From NCBI GenBank assembly GCA_009823395.1, contig CM020507.1, forward strand, positions 5,543,501-5,607,500: a stretch of 64,000 nucleotides of DNA. The letters run 5' to 3'. The DNA comes from Thamnaconus septentrionalis. Taxonomy: Eukaryota; Chordata; Actinopteri; Tetraodontiformes; Monacanthidae. The position numbers and the translations under genes were made by a program. Shown here piece after piece: positions 12,495 through 25,890 of the stretch; the first letter of the stretch is position 1, and each line of letters begins with the position of its first letter. Under the pieces are notes generated by a model. That model searched no databases. It was given only the letters and a program-made list of their open reading frames with translations, and was not told the DNA's origin.

Positions 12495-14430
12495 TTTTTC
12501 TTTCTTTCTTTCTTTCTTTCTTTCTTGGACAATGACAGATACGCCGCTGACAAATTGCTGCAGGATTGCTCAACAAATCAACCTTCTCAAATGTTGTGGA
12601 CTTTCCCCACAAAGTTATTAAGGCAAACTTTGAAGGGTCCATGTTTGCACGGCTGCACCTGCAGCTGCAGAAAAAGAGCTCTTGCAAAGTTTCTTTCGAG
12701 CAATATGTGGCTGGGCAACTCCAAAATGATGGGGTGAGGGCAGCAAGTGGGGGGGGCAACATGTTTTTCACCATCACGGAGATTGACTTTGAAATCTGTG
12801 TTAAAAAACACTTTATGTCAAGTCACTATTTTGACTTAATATATTGATGTTTTGATAATAAATCCTTCCATTCATGGCAACCCTTGACAAAACACCTGAA
12901 GGAAAATACAAATCAGCCTCCATGCGCATGCACTCACAACACTCACACACACACACGTTCACACACACACACACACACACGGCTACACAGCCCACTCTCT
13001 AATCTCCACCTCTTGCAGGATTTCATGCATGGACTGCTGTGATCACACGCGTCTGATGCTCGGGCTGCTTCATAGGCTGCAGCTGCAGCAGCAGCAGCAG
13101 CAGCAATCGCACATATTCCTGGAAAGCTTGAAATCCGTATTTACATAACACACTCAGCGGCATCTGAGTGCAACGGCCGCCTTTTGCCTTTTGTTTGATG
13201 CCAAATAGGACCATTCTCATGAAAGAAATGGCAACCTGTTGCATAAATACCGGCTGAACCTGCGTGTACCCAGGTTTATTTCATGAATAAACATGCGCGT
13301 ATATATTTTTCAAACACAAAAAAGGCGGACAGGAGATGTTGGGACAATAACCAGAAGAAAATTGCCAGGATGTTAGTTGACAGCCAAATGACATCTATAT
13401 GAATTATTATTTTGACAACCAGCTCTTGCTTCATAGCTTCAGACGTCACTCTTTTGGGGCGGGGGGGCAGGGAGGAGCAGCAGTGACAGATTACATCTTG
13501 TCGGTTGCAAAAAGCCAACTGACACGCCTGTGACATGCTCTGTACAACAGCAGCCGGGAGACGGCGCCGTCAAGAAGTCACGCTCACGAGCCTCGGAGGC
13601 AAATACGATCAGGTGTGGATGCAAATCCAGACAAAGTGCTACATGCTGCGCGGAGGGTTAGTGGAGGCGACCGACGCTCGTCTTTCCTCGGAGGAAGCGG
13701 CTTAGAATCAGTGGCTGGATGAAGCCGTGGGGTCAAGTGGCGATGTAAAGTCAGGAGGCCGGTAATGGCGCCCAGGGGAGGGAAGGAGGCACTTTGGTGA
13801 AACGGGACGGATCATAAAGTCGCCAGTATTAAAGAGCTCCAGCAGCTGCAGCTCAGCTGACAAATGATGCAGCAGGAGCCATAACAGCAGAGTCAGAGTC
13901 AAAGTTGTTGGTGGGTTTTTCTTTTCATCCCTCTCACAGTCGATGTACAGATATGACTTCAGGCACATCGGTCAAACTCAAGGCCTCATGGGAACTGTGT
14001 TGTTTAATGGGACCCGCCAGCAGTTAAACAGTGGTTGATCGTTTTGAAATGAAAATCCAAGCAGCTTTAAAGTGAACATTGACCATAAAATACATTTCCC
14101 TGAATGCCGGATGATTTTTTTTACTCGAACAATTGAAGTTGAGAAATACCAAGAAATTATCCCAAAGTGCCCAAAATAAAAAAATTGATTTGCAAATTAA
14201 AAGAAATGGAATCAAAGTTAATTACTGATTGATTTGTTTCTGATTTTAAATGTTTTATCTTTGATTGATGAAGTAATGTAAATTTATTGACTTGGCAATT
14301 TACTAAATTTATGGCATTTAAAGATATTAGAGATCAGCTAGATTAGTTCTGTGTTGAAACCACAACCCCTCCAAAAAATGTATTTCCTATTGAAGAAAAT
14401 CTTTTTTTTTTTTTTTTTTTTTACCCTACA
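12495..14430. other. Gene-free block with microsatellites
   Basis: (TTTC)n at 12495-12526, (AC)n at 12941-12980, (CAG)n at 13086-13105 and a 21-base T run at 14402-14422. The remainder is unremarkable and the 14090-14400 part is AT-rich. No gene seen. Confidence 0.5.
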
Positions 14431-14938
14431 GACAAGTGAAATATTCCATCGCACCAGAGGCTACTTGCAGCTGTAGGTTCCAGAGAAACACAAAGCAACA
14501 GTTTTGCACGTACCAAAAAAAACAGCAATTTTCCCCTTTCATACTGGACATTTTGTCCCAAAACAAACTGAGATGTAACAGTGCAGTTAATTGGTGACTT
14601 GTTCCACTGCGGGTGGATTGTGTTACATTCAGGGGGAGTTTGAACTGCTTCTTCGCTAGGCGAAGCTCAGTGTTCAGAGAGGGAGACCTCAGAGACCTTC
14701 AGGTCACAACTGAGTATGAACCTTTTACCGAAGGTGAACTTTTACCTCCTGGGAGAATAAAAGAGCGGCACCACCCAAATACACACAAGTACCAGCTGCT
14801 ACTGCTGCTGCTGCTGCTGCTGCCGCCACTTAAAACATTATCAGTTAGTTGCATCTCCTTCGCAGGCTCCCACGGCACCACTTTCCAAACCCAGGATATA
14901 TTTTCTAAACACGGATGGTGTCTCTTTGGGGGCTGTGG

Positions 14939-14940
<2 letters not shown>

Positions 14941-14989
<49 letters not shown>
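14941..14989. repeat. (TC)n microsatellite
   Basis: 49 bp of pure TC. A (CTG)n run lies at 14802-14823 and an ACGC/AC array at 15149-15193. Confidence 0.95.
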
Positions 14990-14990
<1 letters not shown>

Positions 14991-15151
14991 CACAGGCTTG
15001 TTGGTCATTTATCCTGCAGGCAGCCCCTCGCTTGGCAGTTTATCTGCGCACGTGTTGATAGAAAAGCAATGGAGCGCGGCCAAGCAGTGTGGACGCAGGT
15101 GTAGGTGCTGCTGCTGTAACGTGGGAGATCTGAGGTCGTGATCAAAGTGCA

Positions 15152-15183
<32 letters not shown>

Positions 15184-15409
15184 CACACACACAAACCATG
15201 AAGTGCTTTTTTTCTCCCCCTGCAAATCAATGAGCCACTTCAGTGTTCATGCTAAAGAGCAATGCCGTGGTGATGTTGTGCGATACACATCGCAGCTGTC
15301 CATCAAAATGTTAACACTGTCTGTATTTGCATAACCGCCTTAAAGCAGAGAATACCGACTCCTATCTTTCAAATCAGAGCTGGACTTTACTCTCCTTTAT
15401 TGTATAGTT

Positions 15410-15560
15410 TGGCTCCCTTTTTATCAGCTCCGGTGGTCACGGCCGACAATCCCTCCTGTCACCTCCATCATATCCACCCCGGCCGTGGTTGATGGCCATC
15501 ATTTATCACGCCCAATCCAAATACCTGCACTACCCGTAGTGGAGGGAACGCAGCGACTTT
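15410..15560. promoter_or_regulatory. Candidate conserved non-coding element
   Basis: Complex repeat-free sequence (CCGGTGGTCACGGCC, TTGATGGCCATCATTTATCA, CAATCC) in a repeat-rich neighbourhood. It holds a near palindrome, GATGGCCATC. Function inferred only from texture. Confidence 0.25.
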
Positions 15561-15649
15561 AAGTTCTGACTCTTTCCCAGAGTCAGTTGAGCAACTTTTG
15601 CCAAGAGAAATATTTTCCTGCGGACGCAACTTCTGCGGCTCAAAAAACT

Positions 15650-15930
15650 CGTGGCGTGCGATACGGCAAGATTCGGTGTCGATACAGATACCAAATAAAT
15701 ATAGGGCCGATACCCAGCACCAAAACCAAAATCGACATTTTTAAGTGAAGGTGGATGGAACTAACTCATTAATGGGCAGTCCTACAGTAGTTAAAATATT
15801 GTAATCAATATATACAAATGCAAAATGTAAAGTACACAAAAGTAAATTATCAAACTCATTACACTATCGTTTAATACCAACATTGGTATTGATATTTGGA
15901 TTGAGATTCTGCATCACTAATAAAAACTTG
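15650..15930. mobile_element. Decayed MITE-like element (GATACC family)
   Basis: GCGATACGGCAAGATTCGGT, GTCGATACAGATACCAAAT and ATAGGGCCGATACCCAGCAC resemble a common teleost non-autonomous repeat built on GATACC words. ACCAACATTGGTATTGATAT near 15880 may be its other end. Boundaries are approximate. Confidence 0.4.
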
Positions 15931-16585
15931 ACTTGAGGTTTGATCGTTAAACTGCGTCAAAGCTGTCGTTACCACATAAACCATCATGATGATAATTGCT
16001 GAGAACTGTTATTCACACTGTTATCATCATCTTCGCATGCCACTGTAAATTGCACTCACTGTGTTTAGCAAAGTCTGCAAAATATTGGGATTGCATCAGT
16101 TAGTCACCTGGGTACAGTCATGAGCTCAGTTTTTTTTTTTTCTGTTGTGGTTTTCTTTATCTCTTTTTGTAACAGATGAGTTCACACTTGTGATGGGGAG
16201 GGTTGGGCAGGATTTATGTTACAGCAGCAGAAGCAAACCTGATAAACATCAGTCTCTCAGGGGATAAAAGCCAGAGCATGAGCTCGAAGAAAAACACGTA
16301 GATAAGAAACATGTTAAAGGAACAAAACGAGAAGCAACAAGAAGGAAAACAAAAAAGATCAACTCAATGTGTCAAGATTAAATTTAAACGTTTCAGCGCA
16401 TCGAATGTAAACAGACATTTGTTGTTACTCTTGTTCTTGATTTGAGGTTGGAGCCAGATGTTCTCACTGTTACAAAAGATGAGCTCACTGCTGCCTATGA
16501 CTCTGTTTAGTCTTTGTATAACTTGAAGAAGAAAGTCACACCTGTCAGTTTTGGACATTTCAGTGAAAATCCATCCAGGCTCTGG

Positions 16586-16663
16586 TTCTTCTTCTCCTTC
16601 TTCTTTTTCTTCTTCTTCTTTTTCTTCTTCTTCTTCTTCTTCTTCTTCTTCTTCTTCTTCTTC
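16586..16663. repeat. (TTC)n microsatellite
   Basis: 78 bp polypyrimidine tract, nearly pure TTC at its right end. Polypurine-polypyrimidine mirror sequence of this type can form triplex DNA. Confidence 0.95.
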
Positions 16664-17202
16664 ACTTGCATCCAGCAGCCAAACTGTAAAGAGGACAGTC
16701 TCTGATTGATCGAATATAAAAGGAGTCAGTTAAACATGATTGATGGTCGGTGCAACCTGCACTTAGAGTGTGAATTCAGGAACACATTTTGAATGCACAT
16801 GTTCTGGGAGGATGTGGGATGGAGATGAGAAGATCCAAAGGGGGACGCGGCCGCGCCGCCTGCTGCGTGACTGATACTCTGGTATTTGTACACTCCAGAG
16901 ACGTCACGTCTGTTGCACATTTGCCCGCTTTGCCCTGCTGCTCGAAGGGCCACCCAGGAAAAACTGCTTCAAGCTTCCAAGATACCAGCTTGGGGAGTTG
17001 GATCATCCCATTAATTCTCCAGGTCAGCACCGCTGCTGCTCGCCGCTCCTTCGGGGGGAGTGGTCAAATGCAGAGAACAAATTTCAGATGCTCGTATGTG
17101 ATAATTAGTGGGACTCGGAAAGGAAAGGAAGGAAGATGTCTCTTTGGTTGAAATACACTTGTCCAGCTTGGACAGGAACCTGTTGCATTGTTCAATGTTT
17201 GG

Positions 17203-17219
17203 CCATGCGGGGGCGCTGC
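17203..17219 (+). promoter_or_regulatory. CTCF-like motif in the desert
   Basis: CCATGCGGGGGCGCTGC keeps the GGGGGCGCT part of the CTCF core but differs at positions 4 to 6. Weak to moderate candidate. Confidence 0.3.
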
Positions 17220-19499
17220 ACTGGTGTCAAGGGTGCCATTGTTCCAGGTACAAGTAAATGAATCATACATTTTAAAAAAAGAAGAAAAAAAAAAACTCTA
17301 AAACCACCCAATACTGCTTTCACTACGAGAAATTAGAACAGCTTTTAAATATCTTTCTGTGGCACAGAACAATCAGATTTCACGGGACCCTTTCAGATAC
17401 TCATATCTTTATACCGTGTTAATTTTTTCCATTCTTTGCTGCTTGCGGATCCTCGAGACCCTTCTGCAGCTCATTGACCAGCGTGATTCATCACCTCCAG
17501 CCGTCTGTCCTGGCTGCTCGCCTCTCATCCATCAACCAACCACCGCCAACAGGATGCTTTCCTGCTCACAGCTCCACCACCCTCAGCCAGACGCCATGAC
17601 ATCATGGCACTGGCCCACGGGATAACTGCACTTCAGAAATGACAAACCATTGTTGGCCTCTGGAGCAGTGCCAGTGACAATACCACTAGACAAGTGGACT
17701 GAGATACGTTACAAAAATTAAAAGACGTTTGAATTTGTTTAAACAAATGAAGACGCTTGTTGAAGTCATGAACACTGCTTTGTTTTACAGAAAGGCCCAA
17801 TTGTTAGAACGGGTTTTAGTCAAATGCATTGTTTGCAAGTGAGTGCATCTGGGCGTGGGACTATCAGTCATTTAAAGGCTCATTACGTGAGGGTAAATGT
17901 CAAACAGGGGGTCAGTTGGAAACAAGCCTGGGGGGCTGCGCCGTTTACCTGAATTATTGCAAGGGAGAAAACTAACAAAAGGGAAACAATCACCTCTTTC
18001 TTTCAGTGCACGTGCTGAACTGGCAGATAACAATACACCTGTGTTTCAACCAACGGCCGTAAGTGTTGGTAAGATGAAAGGAAATGCATTTTATTTTAAA
18101 TTCAGCTTTTAGCATGAAAATGCACCCAGGCTGCTGAAAAATAATACACTAAATAAAGCAGATAAGCCATAATTTAAATGCCCTTTAGTGATCAATCAGG
18201 AACTTTGAACAATCCAATCAATCTTTGTTCATTGTGTTTCCATTTGAAATACATTTGTGTTCTTTGCAAATAAAGAAGTGTTGGGATGGGAAAATAGTCC
18301 ATCCAAAAAATAATAATAATGAAATAAAGACTCAAGTCCCGCTGAGTGTCTGAGCTCATCATCTCCACCGGGAGGTTTTATAAGGCGTGCACGAAAAAGG
18401 TGAAGCAGGTCTTCAGCCCGGGTCGCACGTTCTGCACATAATATGGGGCTCCGCAGACGGCGTCTCCGCTTACCAGAAATATCTTTTAAAAATGTTAAAT
18501 CACATGATCAGAGGCTGTCAAGTGCACACCAGCGGGCGTCTCTGTCAGCGGAGGGAGAAAGGCGAGCGCAGATCCTCGCATGGAAAGAGGAGAGCGGCTC
18601 TCGGGGGAGCCATCTGTCTTGTACTGGATCTTCTTGTGAAGTGCTTTTTAGTATCAGGTGCATCATCTTGAAAACGCATCTGACATTCCAGGGCGGAATC
18701 AGTCCAGAGATTCCCACATAGCAGTGGGGGTAGGGTGGGGGGAGAAAAAAGGGAAAGGAGGATCCAGGCAGGGCCAGGTGGCTGACCGTTGTGTGCGCAT
18801 GCTGTGTAGAACTAAAACGTTTTGCATGTCTGTGTGGGAGGAATGCGCGGGTATCTTAAAACGGGGTCATTTTTTACGCTGCGCCGCAGATACTTTTAAC
18901 TGGAGGCTGTCAGCGGAGGCGCACTTTCCCCTCCAACCTGGCTGCTGTCACACAAGACAATTCCTTATCTTCATAAGAAAGCCCAAGGGACACTTTTTTT
19001 CTCCAGGATAATTCCTCCAGGCAGAACTTTAAGCCAGTATCACCTCCACCAAGTCCATTTATTTCCAATTATATTCTGCACAAAGTGTAACTTTCTCATA
19101 TTTTTCCTCTTATGGTAAGTCGATGGATTGTTTCATATTGTATTATTTTCATCTTTTTTCAGATCAATGCAACGTGCATGCATGAGACTTTGAAGAAGAC
19201 TCCATTCTGCATGATTCCTCTGAATCAGTGAATCCTCTGAGCACCAGGTGCTTGTCACTACAGACTTCTGTCTCTCCAGAACTTCAACGACGCATCACAT
19301 CTCAAATAACACAAAATCTATTTGGTCGGCTCAGTCATCATGCATTTCCTCTGTTTTTTCCAGAGTACCATCACTGTGCACAAAAACGGTACAATTATTT
19401 GGTAGAACTTTTAATCTTGTGTAAAAGCAAAAATATCTAATCAGTCAATAGAATGGAAGCAACTCAGACGGAGCTCAGAGTCGAGACGCTGCTGCTTGC

Positions 19500-19671
19500 T
19501 TTAGGTGGGGACGCCTCCATTTGGAGTTGTCGGTTTTTGGGAGGCACATCCATCTTTGCAGAGGCCTCAGTGTTGGCCAAGGACTCACTGGGGTGACTAC
19601 ACATCTACACGTCCCATAAGGCCTTGGAGCACTTTGAGAAATGCAAAGGAAGAGGCCTGGAACATCATGAT
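19500..19671 (+). mobile_element. Decayed LINE 3' end (L2/Maui-like) leading into the GGAT tail
   Basis: GGTTTTTGGGAGGCACATCC, ACTGGGGTGACTACA and GGCCTTGGAGCACTTTGAG keep the spacing seen in the 3' end of L2/Maui-type teleost LINEs, which finish in short GGAT-like tails. The reading frame is broken and no reverse transcriptase is present. Confidence 0.4.
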
Positions 19672-20046
19672 ATGGATGGATGGATGGATGGAAGGATGGA
19701 TGGAAGGATGGATGGATGGATGGATGGATGGATGGATGGATGGATGGATGGACGGACGGACGGACGGACGGACGGACGGATGGATGGATGGATGGATGGA
19801 TGGATGGATGGATGGATGGATGGATGGATGGATGGAAGGGTGGGTGGGTGGGTGGGTGGGTGGATGGATGGATGGATGGATGGATGGATGGATGGATGGA
19901 TGGATGGATGGATGGATGGATGGATGGATGGATGGACGGACGGACGGATGGATGGATGGATGGATGGATGGATGGACGGACGGACGGATGGAAGGATGGG
20001 TGGGTGGGTGGGTGGATGGATGGATGGGTGGATGGATGGATGGATG
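19672..20046. repeat. Large GGAT/GGAC/GGGT array
   Basis: 375 bp made of GGAT units with internal blocks of GGAC (19750-19780, 19934-19947, 19974-19987) and GGGT (19838-19863, 19996-20016). The blocks recur in the same order (GGAT, GGAC, GGAT, GGAAGG, GGGT), pointing to a higher-order duplication. The 150-312 codon open frames through it (MDGW and HPSI repeats) are artefacts. Confidence 0.95.
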
Positions 20047-20420
20047 TCCCAACCTTTTTCCAGAGCCGATGCTGGGATCAGCTGATCACCTGGCTTGCCC
20101 CGCCGCTGGCTCTGTGCTGCATGTTGAATCCAGACACTCCCCGAGCGGCAGAGGCACGACTCCAAACACGAAATCCATCCATCTCTCTGAAACAATTCTT
20201 CACCTGTGAAATGCTCTGCGGCGCTCCGGAGGAAGCGCTGCTGCCAGGAATCGGACACTTTACACGGACAGCTGTCAGAGAAGGCAGCTACACCCTCCGC
20301 ACTCATCTCTATCGCTTTGCTGAGAGAAAACCGACAATTAGGAGGCGCCAGAGGGTTTCATTTGAGTGTTTGCAGGTGCATTTGAATGTCTGCGACAATT
20401 CGTTTTTGCACATAAGATGC

Positions 20421-20439
20421 GAGGCCACCTGCTGGATGG
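20421..20439 (-). promoter_or_regulatory. CTCF-like motif, minus orientation
   Basis: CCAGCAGGTGGCC on the minus strand matches the first 13 positions of the CTCF core; the last positions diverge. Confidence 0.3.
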
Positions 20440-20689
20440 GAGGTCATCTTGCATGTATGAAAAAAAAACAATGTACTTTTCTTTGGCCGATGAAACTTAT
20501 TGGCAAATTTGGAATATTATCTCACGGTAAAGTGGAATTAAAGGAAAAAGTCGAAGCTTTGAGTCGTTATCTCTCTGTTATCCATCTGTCTGGTTTTTGT
20601 TTTCCACCTCTGGGATGAGCTGTTGTTGTCCTGAAGTATTTCAACATGACTTATGGCTCCACTCCCACCAAACACCACCTCTCAAGCTG

Positions 20690-20696
<7 letters not shown>

Positions 20697-20736
<40 letters not shown>
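20697..20736. repeat. (CA)n microsatellite
   Basis: 40 bp of CA preceded by a short CT run. Confidence 0.95.
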
Positions 20737-20737
<1 letters not shown>

Positions 20738-22379
20738 CCTGTCCATATGGTTTGACTTGGTTACAGTGCAAGTGTGGTAAGATACTTGTTAAAATGTGGT
20801 ATGCGGTGGTTGCACTTGTTAAGACCCTCCTTGATGTGGCCAATGTTTTTCTTTCCACCTCTGCCAGATACACTTCTCTCGTCCGTGAGGAACTGCTACA
20901 CTGAGGTCACGCCGCTTTATTCACAATCAGGCAAAGGCCTGAAATATGTTTTGGAATAAAAAATATATAACATGATGGCTACAAACAAAACTCTAAATAA
21001 ACATTTAAATAAATAAATAAATCATTTTTGGTGTTGCTTCTGTTTTTAAGTTTGACACTATATATGTGCAAGTGGTGAGCGAGGCCGCACTCATTTAGCT
21101 GGTGTTTTGAATCAGATGTTTCACATATCCATAAGAGATTATTTTACATTTGCATGAACAGCTTCTATTTTTGTTTTGTTTTCTTTGGTTGACCAGGATA
21201 TATATTTGTCCTAAACTGCCGTGTCCGCAAGGTGCCAAACACAATAGATAAATAATAATAAACTAGAATACATACATAAAACAAATCTAGCTACACAAAA
21301 CCTAGCAACCATCTACAGTTGTCACTCCATAAATTACTGTATTATTCCATTTATAGTCAGGATTGAATGCAGTTATGGATATGGCAGAAACGAAACTATT
21401 TTTAAAGTCTATTCAGCTCCTGCTTTCTGTGCATAGCAGGTCAGGGACTCAAGCATGAGGTTTCTAGGATGGCGAGGGTCAAGTGGCTGCTCTGTGAGAT
21501 GAGCTCCGAGTCAAACATCTGAGTTGCTCGTTCCTGCGGGTCTGCAGCGCGATGCAGCCGCCCAGTCAGTGGAGACTAATTGTTTCGGTCTGACTCTCCT
21601 TCATCTTCTCACTTTTTTCCCCCCTTTTTTTTTCTTTGCAGTATCATCTGGAACATAAGCGGTCTGTTCGCTCCCATCAGTCCAGAAGGGCTTGACACCC
21701 GCATCGAATCGGATCATTCCATTGAAGAAAAAAAATGGCAATTTATGATCCATTACCAATGTTTTATCCCTCCACCCTCCCCCACCCCTTCCGCCTCTTC
21801 CCCCCTCTGACTTCACAGCAGCTCACCAGATCTTAACACAGTCATTCTTTGATGCCGGCGTTTCTCAGGACTCCCGGAAAGTGTGAGTGAGGCGAGCGTG
21901 AAGGCCAAAATGCGAGCAGGGGCCGAGATGGAAACGGAAGAACTCGTCGAGCTCATTTGTCTTGTTGGATGTGAAGTCCTGGTAAGGCGTAAAAAAACGC
22001 CAAGCAGGAGAGAGAAAGCAAAAAAAAATTCACACCCACTCGTCTTTCTCAACAGACTCTATGAGTCATATCAGACAACTGGCTGCGTTTTTAGAATTCG
22101 AGAGATTTCGGGAGATTTCTCAACAATTCCACTTCCTATTTACACCCTGCGGAGGCCACGTCCCCCCATTTCATAGCCAGGACTCGATTTTTCAATTTTT
22201 TTTTTTTTTTTTTTATTATTTCTCTATGGCGCATAATCTCCACTAAAACCCATTTTATATCGCCGGTAACTCTGACTGCAACCAGATCTGTATCATCAAC
22301 CAGTTTTCCAGTTCGGCTCCAGGAAATCGTTTGGGACCGACTCGTCCCTACTCCACCATCACAAGCCACTTCCTGAGAT

Positions 22380-22600
22380 TCCCCTCCGTTGCCGTCGGCC
22401 TCGGAGGCCGAGCGTCGTGACGGCGAGAGAGCGAGGGAGCGAGAGAGTGAAAGGCGACGCCGCGCTGAGACGCTACCTCGCAGGGAACATGCCAGAACAC
22501 GCAGAGTGGACGGCGGCGGGCGAGCGAGCGAGTGAGCGGGCGAGCGGCTGCTGCAAAGGCAGCGGCGGATCAAAGGCTGCCTCGTACACTGAGATCACTT
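22380..22600. other. Orphan CpG-rich block
   Basis: CpG-dense sequence with GAGCGAG and CGGCGG words, flanked by AT-rich DNA. The 145-codon minus-strand frame over it is rich in Arg and Ser and looks like a composition artefact. It could be a distal CpG island or an alternative promoter; no exon can be assigned. Confidence 0.3.
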
Positions 22601-23951
22601 AAAGCGCTGACAGCAGATGGATGGAGGCAGGATGTGACGGAAATGAAATGAGTTGCAGTTTGATTGATTGCTTTTTTTTTTTGCTTTTCAGGATGTTGCT
22701 GGGAAATGAAAGTAAATGATGAATTCAAGGTTATCGTATGAGAAAAGGATCAGATAGATTTTCAATTGTGATAGCTTGTTGTTTTTGTTCGTATTAATTC
22801 TGCACAATTTTGCCTGACAGGATTTCTTTGACTATGGATCTTCAGAAGCCAACAAGGTTGATCTGTTCAGTGTTTGATGATTTTTTTTTTTGCCACCCTT
22901 ATAAAAAAAAGTTCAGAGATCCATTACGATATCAGAAAACAGGAATAAACATTAACATTGGTTGCAATATAGTTTTGTACCACTAGATGCCGTTAAACTT
23001 TACACAGAGGGTCTTCAAAAGAGTTCCTGATTTGAACTTGAACTATTCAGTGTTTGTTTTAAAGATTTTTTTAATTTTGAATTTTATTTCTCAACTTCAA
23101 TAAACAATGGGAATAAATTTACTTGTGAATTTATGTCTGCAGTCTCTGCCCATCAACAAATCAACAATGTTTTACTTTCACTTGAAAGATGTAAATGTTT
23201 TGTTTTTTTTTATCTATGTCTTTCTCATCACACAATAATGCCAAACAGCTGCAGCCAAACGTGTCAGTTTTGAAGTCCTACCTCTGAAGTGGCGCATCAG
23301 GCAGGTCTCTCTCTGTGACGTGTGTAGTGTGTGTGTGCGTGTGTGTGGAGTGTGCCTCACAGCTGAAGCTCATCTCTTAATTGCAGCAGTGCCACCAATA
23401 AGTGAAAGCAAAAAGCTGCGGCTGATGAAATGCACATATGCAGATAAAAAAAAAAATGACTTAATTTAAATTTGCAAAGAAAAGTTTGAAATGGAAAAAC
23501 AAAATTTGCCTGTTTTTTAATTAAAATACATGATAATTTCTCTGGTGGAGAGCAGGAGGGATGTAAAGCAACCCGCTCAGTGGGAGTTATGGGGAAATAT
23601 CAGAGCACATAAAGGCTTGATTTGTGTAAATGCCGTCCTGAAGGAAGGCGAGACCGGAGACGCAGTGTTGTAAATGCAACACAGGTGCCTCGCAGTATTT
23701 CTCCATTATGTTCGTGCGGCGCTGCTGCCGCTGCCGCGGCTGCACCTCCTGCTCCTCTCCTCTGGGGGCTCGTTGCGGCGCTCCGTCTCTTTCATGGATT
23801 AGCAAATCAATCTGCCGCTGTCATCTTGAGGACTCCACAGCAGAAGGCCTCGGCCGGCCGGCCGGTGTGAAACGACACCTTGAGTCGGGGAGGGGGAGGT
23901 CGCTGGCTCTGATGTGTTTCACCTCCCTCACAGCAGTTGTTCAGAGGTTTC

Positions 23952-23984
<33 letters not shown>

Positions 23985-25036
23985 CATGACCACATGATGA
24001 CCTCATTCCAGTCACCTGCTGCTGGGACCGTGGCTAACCTGCCCTCCCAACCGGAAAATCGGCCGCCCTTTTTTCTTTTTTTCCCCACTAAAGCTTCACA
24101 GGTCAAAATGCTACTTGGATGGATACATACCTTTCCTTTTTTTTTTTTTTTTTGACATGATGTTTGTGGGAGCGAGGGAAAGGGGGAGGAATGTTGCAAC
24201 AACGTAATTTGAAAACGAGGGAAGAGCAACATGGGGAAATTTGCAAATTTGTTTCAAAGGCCAATGACGGATGGAAGCGTTTTGATTGGTCGGACCTTTT
24301 GATTGAATGCAAACCAGGTTTTTGCAGTTACATCCTGTCGGAGGAACAAAGAGCGAGACGGAACGAGCGCCACGGGATTCCCAGGCCACTCTTAACCATT
24401 CGGAACATTTATACAGCTCTAGGAAGAGGGGGGGAAATCCTCCCTCCCAGGACACTTGGCCTATAAAATATGTTTTGTTTGCCAAGTCAATTCAGTTTTC
24501 TACTGTGAATTCCTTTAATATGCACAAGAGGATTAATGTGGTTGCAGTGCGATGTTTTCAGAGGCATTAAAACCGTTCAGTGCAGCTTTGCGATGACTTG
24601 CTGCTCTCGTGTTTAAATGTTTTTTTCCTCGGGGGGGGGGGGGCATAAATGTTATGTTTCCCAGTGCTGAGAGCTGAAGTTACGGCCTCAGTGCAAGGAT
24701 TAAAACCCAGGCACTGCATCAACTTGCCCCAAAATCACCCCCTGAGTAACTGTGAGCTGAGGGCGGTTAATTCCCAGCGCCTGCCCAGCGGCCAGCGACG
24801 GCGCTGGTGCAGCAGCTCCGGGCAGCTCGGCCCGTCGTGAGCAACTCCCATGAAATCGGCCGATATTCCTTTCATTTGTTCTCCGTCCGCAATTAGTCGC
24901 GGTCGGGCTGATCAAAGGCAGCGTGTCGGCCGCTTGCATGTGAACCCGCCGTCCGCTCGCAGTGACATCCACAAACCAGAATGAAATATGAAATATCAAG
25001 TTTCCACCGATGTGTGCACTTGTAAAAAAAAAAAAT

Positions 25037-25078
25037 AAGAAGAAGAAGAAAAAAGAAAAGGAGGAAGAAGAAGAAGAA
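25037..25078. repeat. (AAG)n microsatellite
   Basis: Imperfect AAG/GAAAAG purine tract of about 42 bp following an A12 run. Confidence 0.9.
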
Positions 25079-25689
25079 TCGCAGGCCGAGGAGGGTTTTC
25101 ACACTGGGTAATGTGAAACATTTGGTGCGGATTGTAGGCCTCAGCCGCAGCCAGAATGTGGCTGGCAGTAAAACCAGGAGCAGGCAGGAGTTGAAACAAC
25201 TGCCGTGTCACCCAAGCCGCTTGATTTAGATGTTATTGTGCGTCTCAGAGCAGCAGCACAAGTTTCTCACATCGCCAGGCTCGAACCCAACGCTGGCTTT
25301 TTTTTACGCCGTGAAAAAAAATGTGGGAGTTTATTTATTTCTTGGCACATTCTGTCTGAGCCTATTTGCAATTTATTCAGATTTCATTAATTTTTTTTTT
25401 AGGTCCGTTTTTAAAATTACAGTTGCTCAGAAAAAAAGGAATTATGTGGCTTAAAATGATGAAAGTTTTTTTCTGAGTACAGAGAAATAGTGTTATCACA
25501 TATTGACAAAATATATTCAGAAAGAAAATCTGTTTAACTGTTTAAGTGAAGCATTTTAACATATTAAATTACAATAAATGATTGTGAAAATAACTTCTCG
25601 TCAGTTTTGCGTCTAATCACGATCTTAAATTATGTTCTTGCAAAAACTCTTCATTCTACGCAACGTTACTACAGGTGGTCTCGGCTGAA

Positions 25690-25890
25690 GGGCCGCGTCG
25701 CTATTGGACGAGTGGCTTGCTGATCTTGCGGCCGTGATGGATCTGCCGGAACCGCACAACAAAGCTCGCCGTGCGACAAACTGTGCATCCGCACCAAATG
25801 GGCCACTTCATCATTCCGCTGCAATTGGCAGTAAATGTGGTGTTGGGTTCCCGCGTGTCCAACCTCCTCATCTGGCCATAAATACTGCAG
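25690..25890. promoter_or_regulatory. Candidate conserved non-coding element
   Basis: Repeat-free, balanced sequence with CTATTGG, CAATTGG and CATAAATA words between AT-rich DNA (25380-25640) and G-rich DNA (25930-26000). Coding frames on both strands are short and overlap each other. Regulatory role inferred from texture only. Confidence 0.25.

Noticed and set aside
19505..20618. Open frames up to 312 codons encoding (MDGW)n or (HPSI)n repeats
   Set aside because: They are translations of the GGAT/GGAC array in several frames on both strands at once; no start, splice or domain evidence.
22136..22573. 145-codon minus-strand frame over the CpG-rich block
   Set aside because: Arg/Ser-rich composition follows the CpG content, and the frame runs into a T-run and AT-rich DNA without splice sites.
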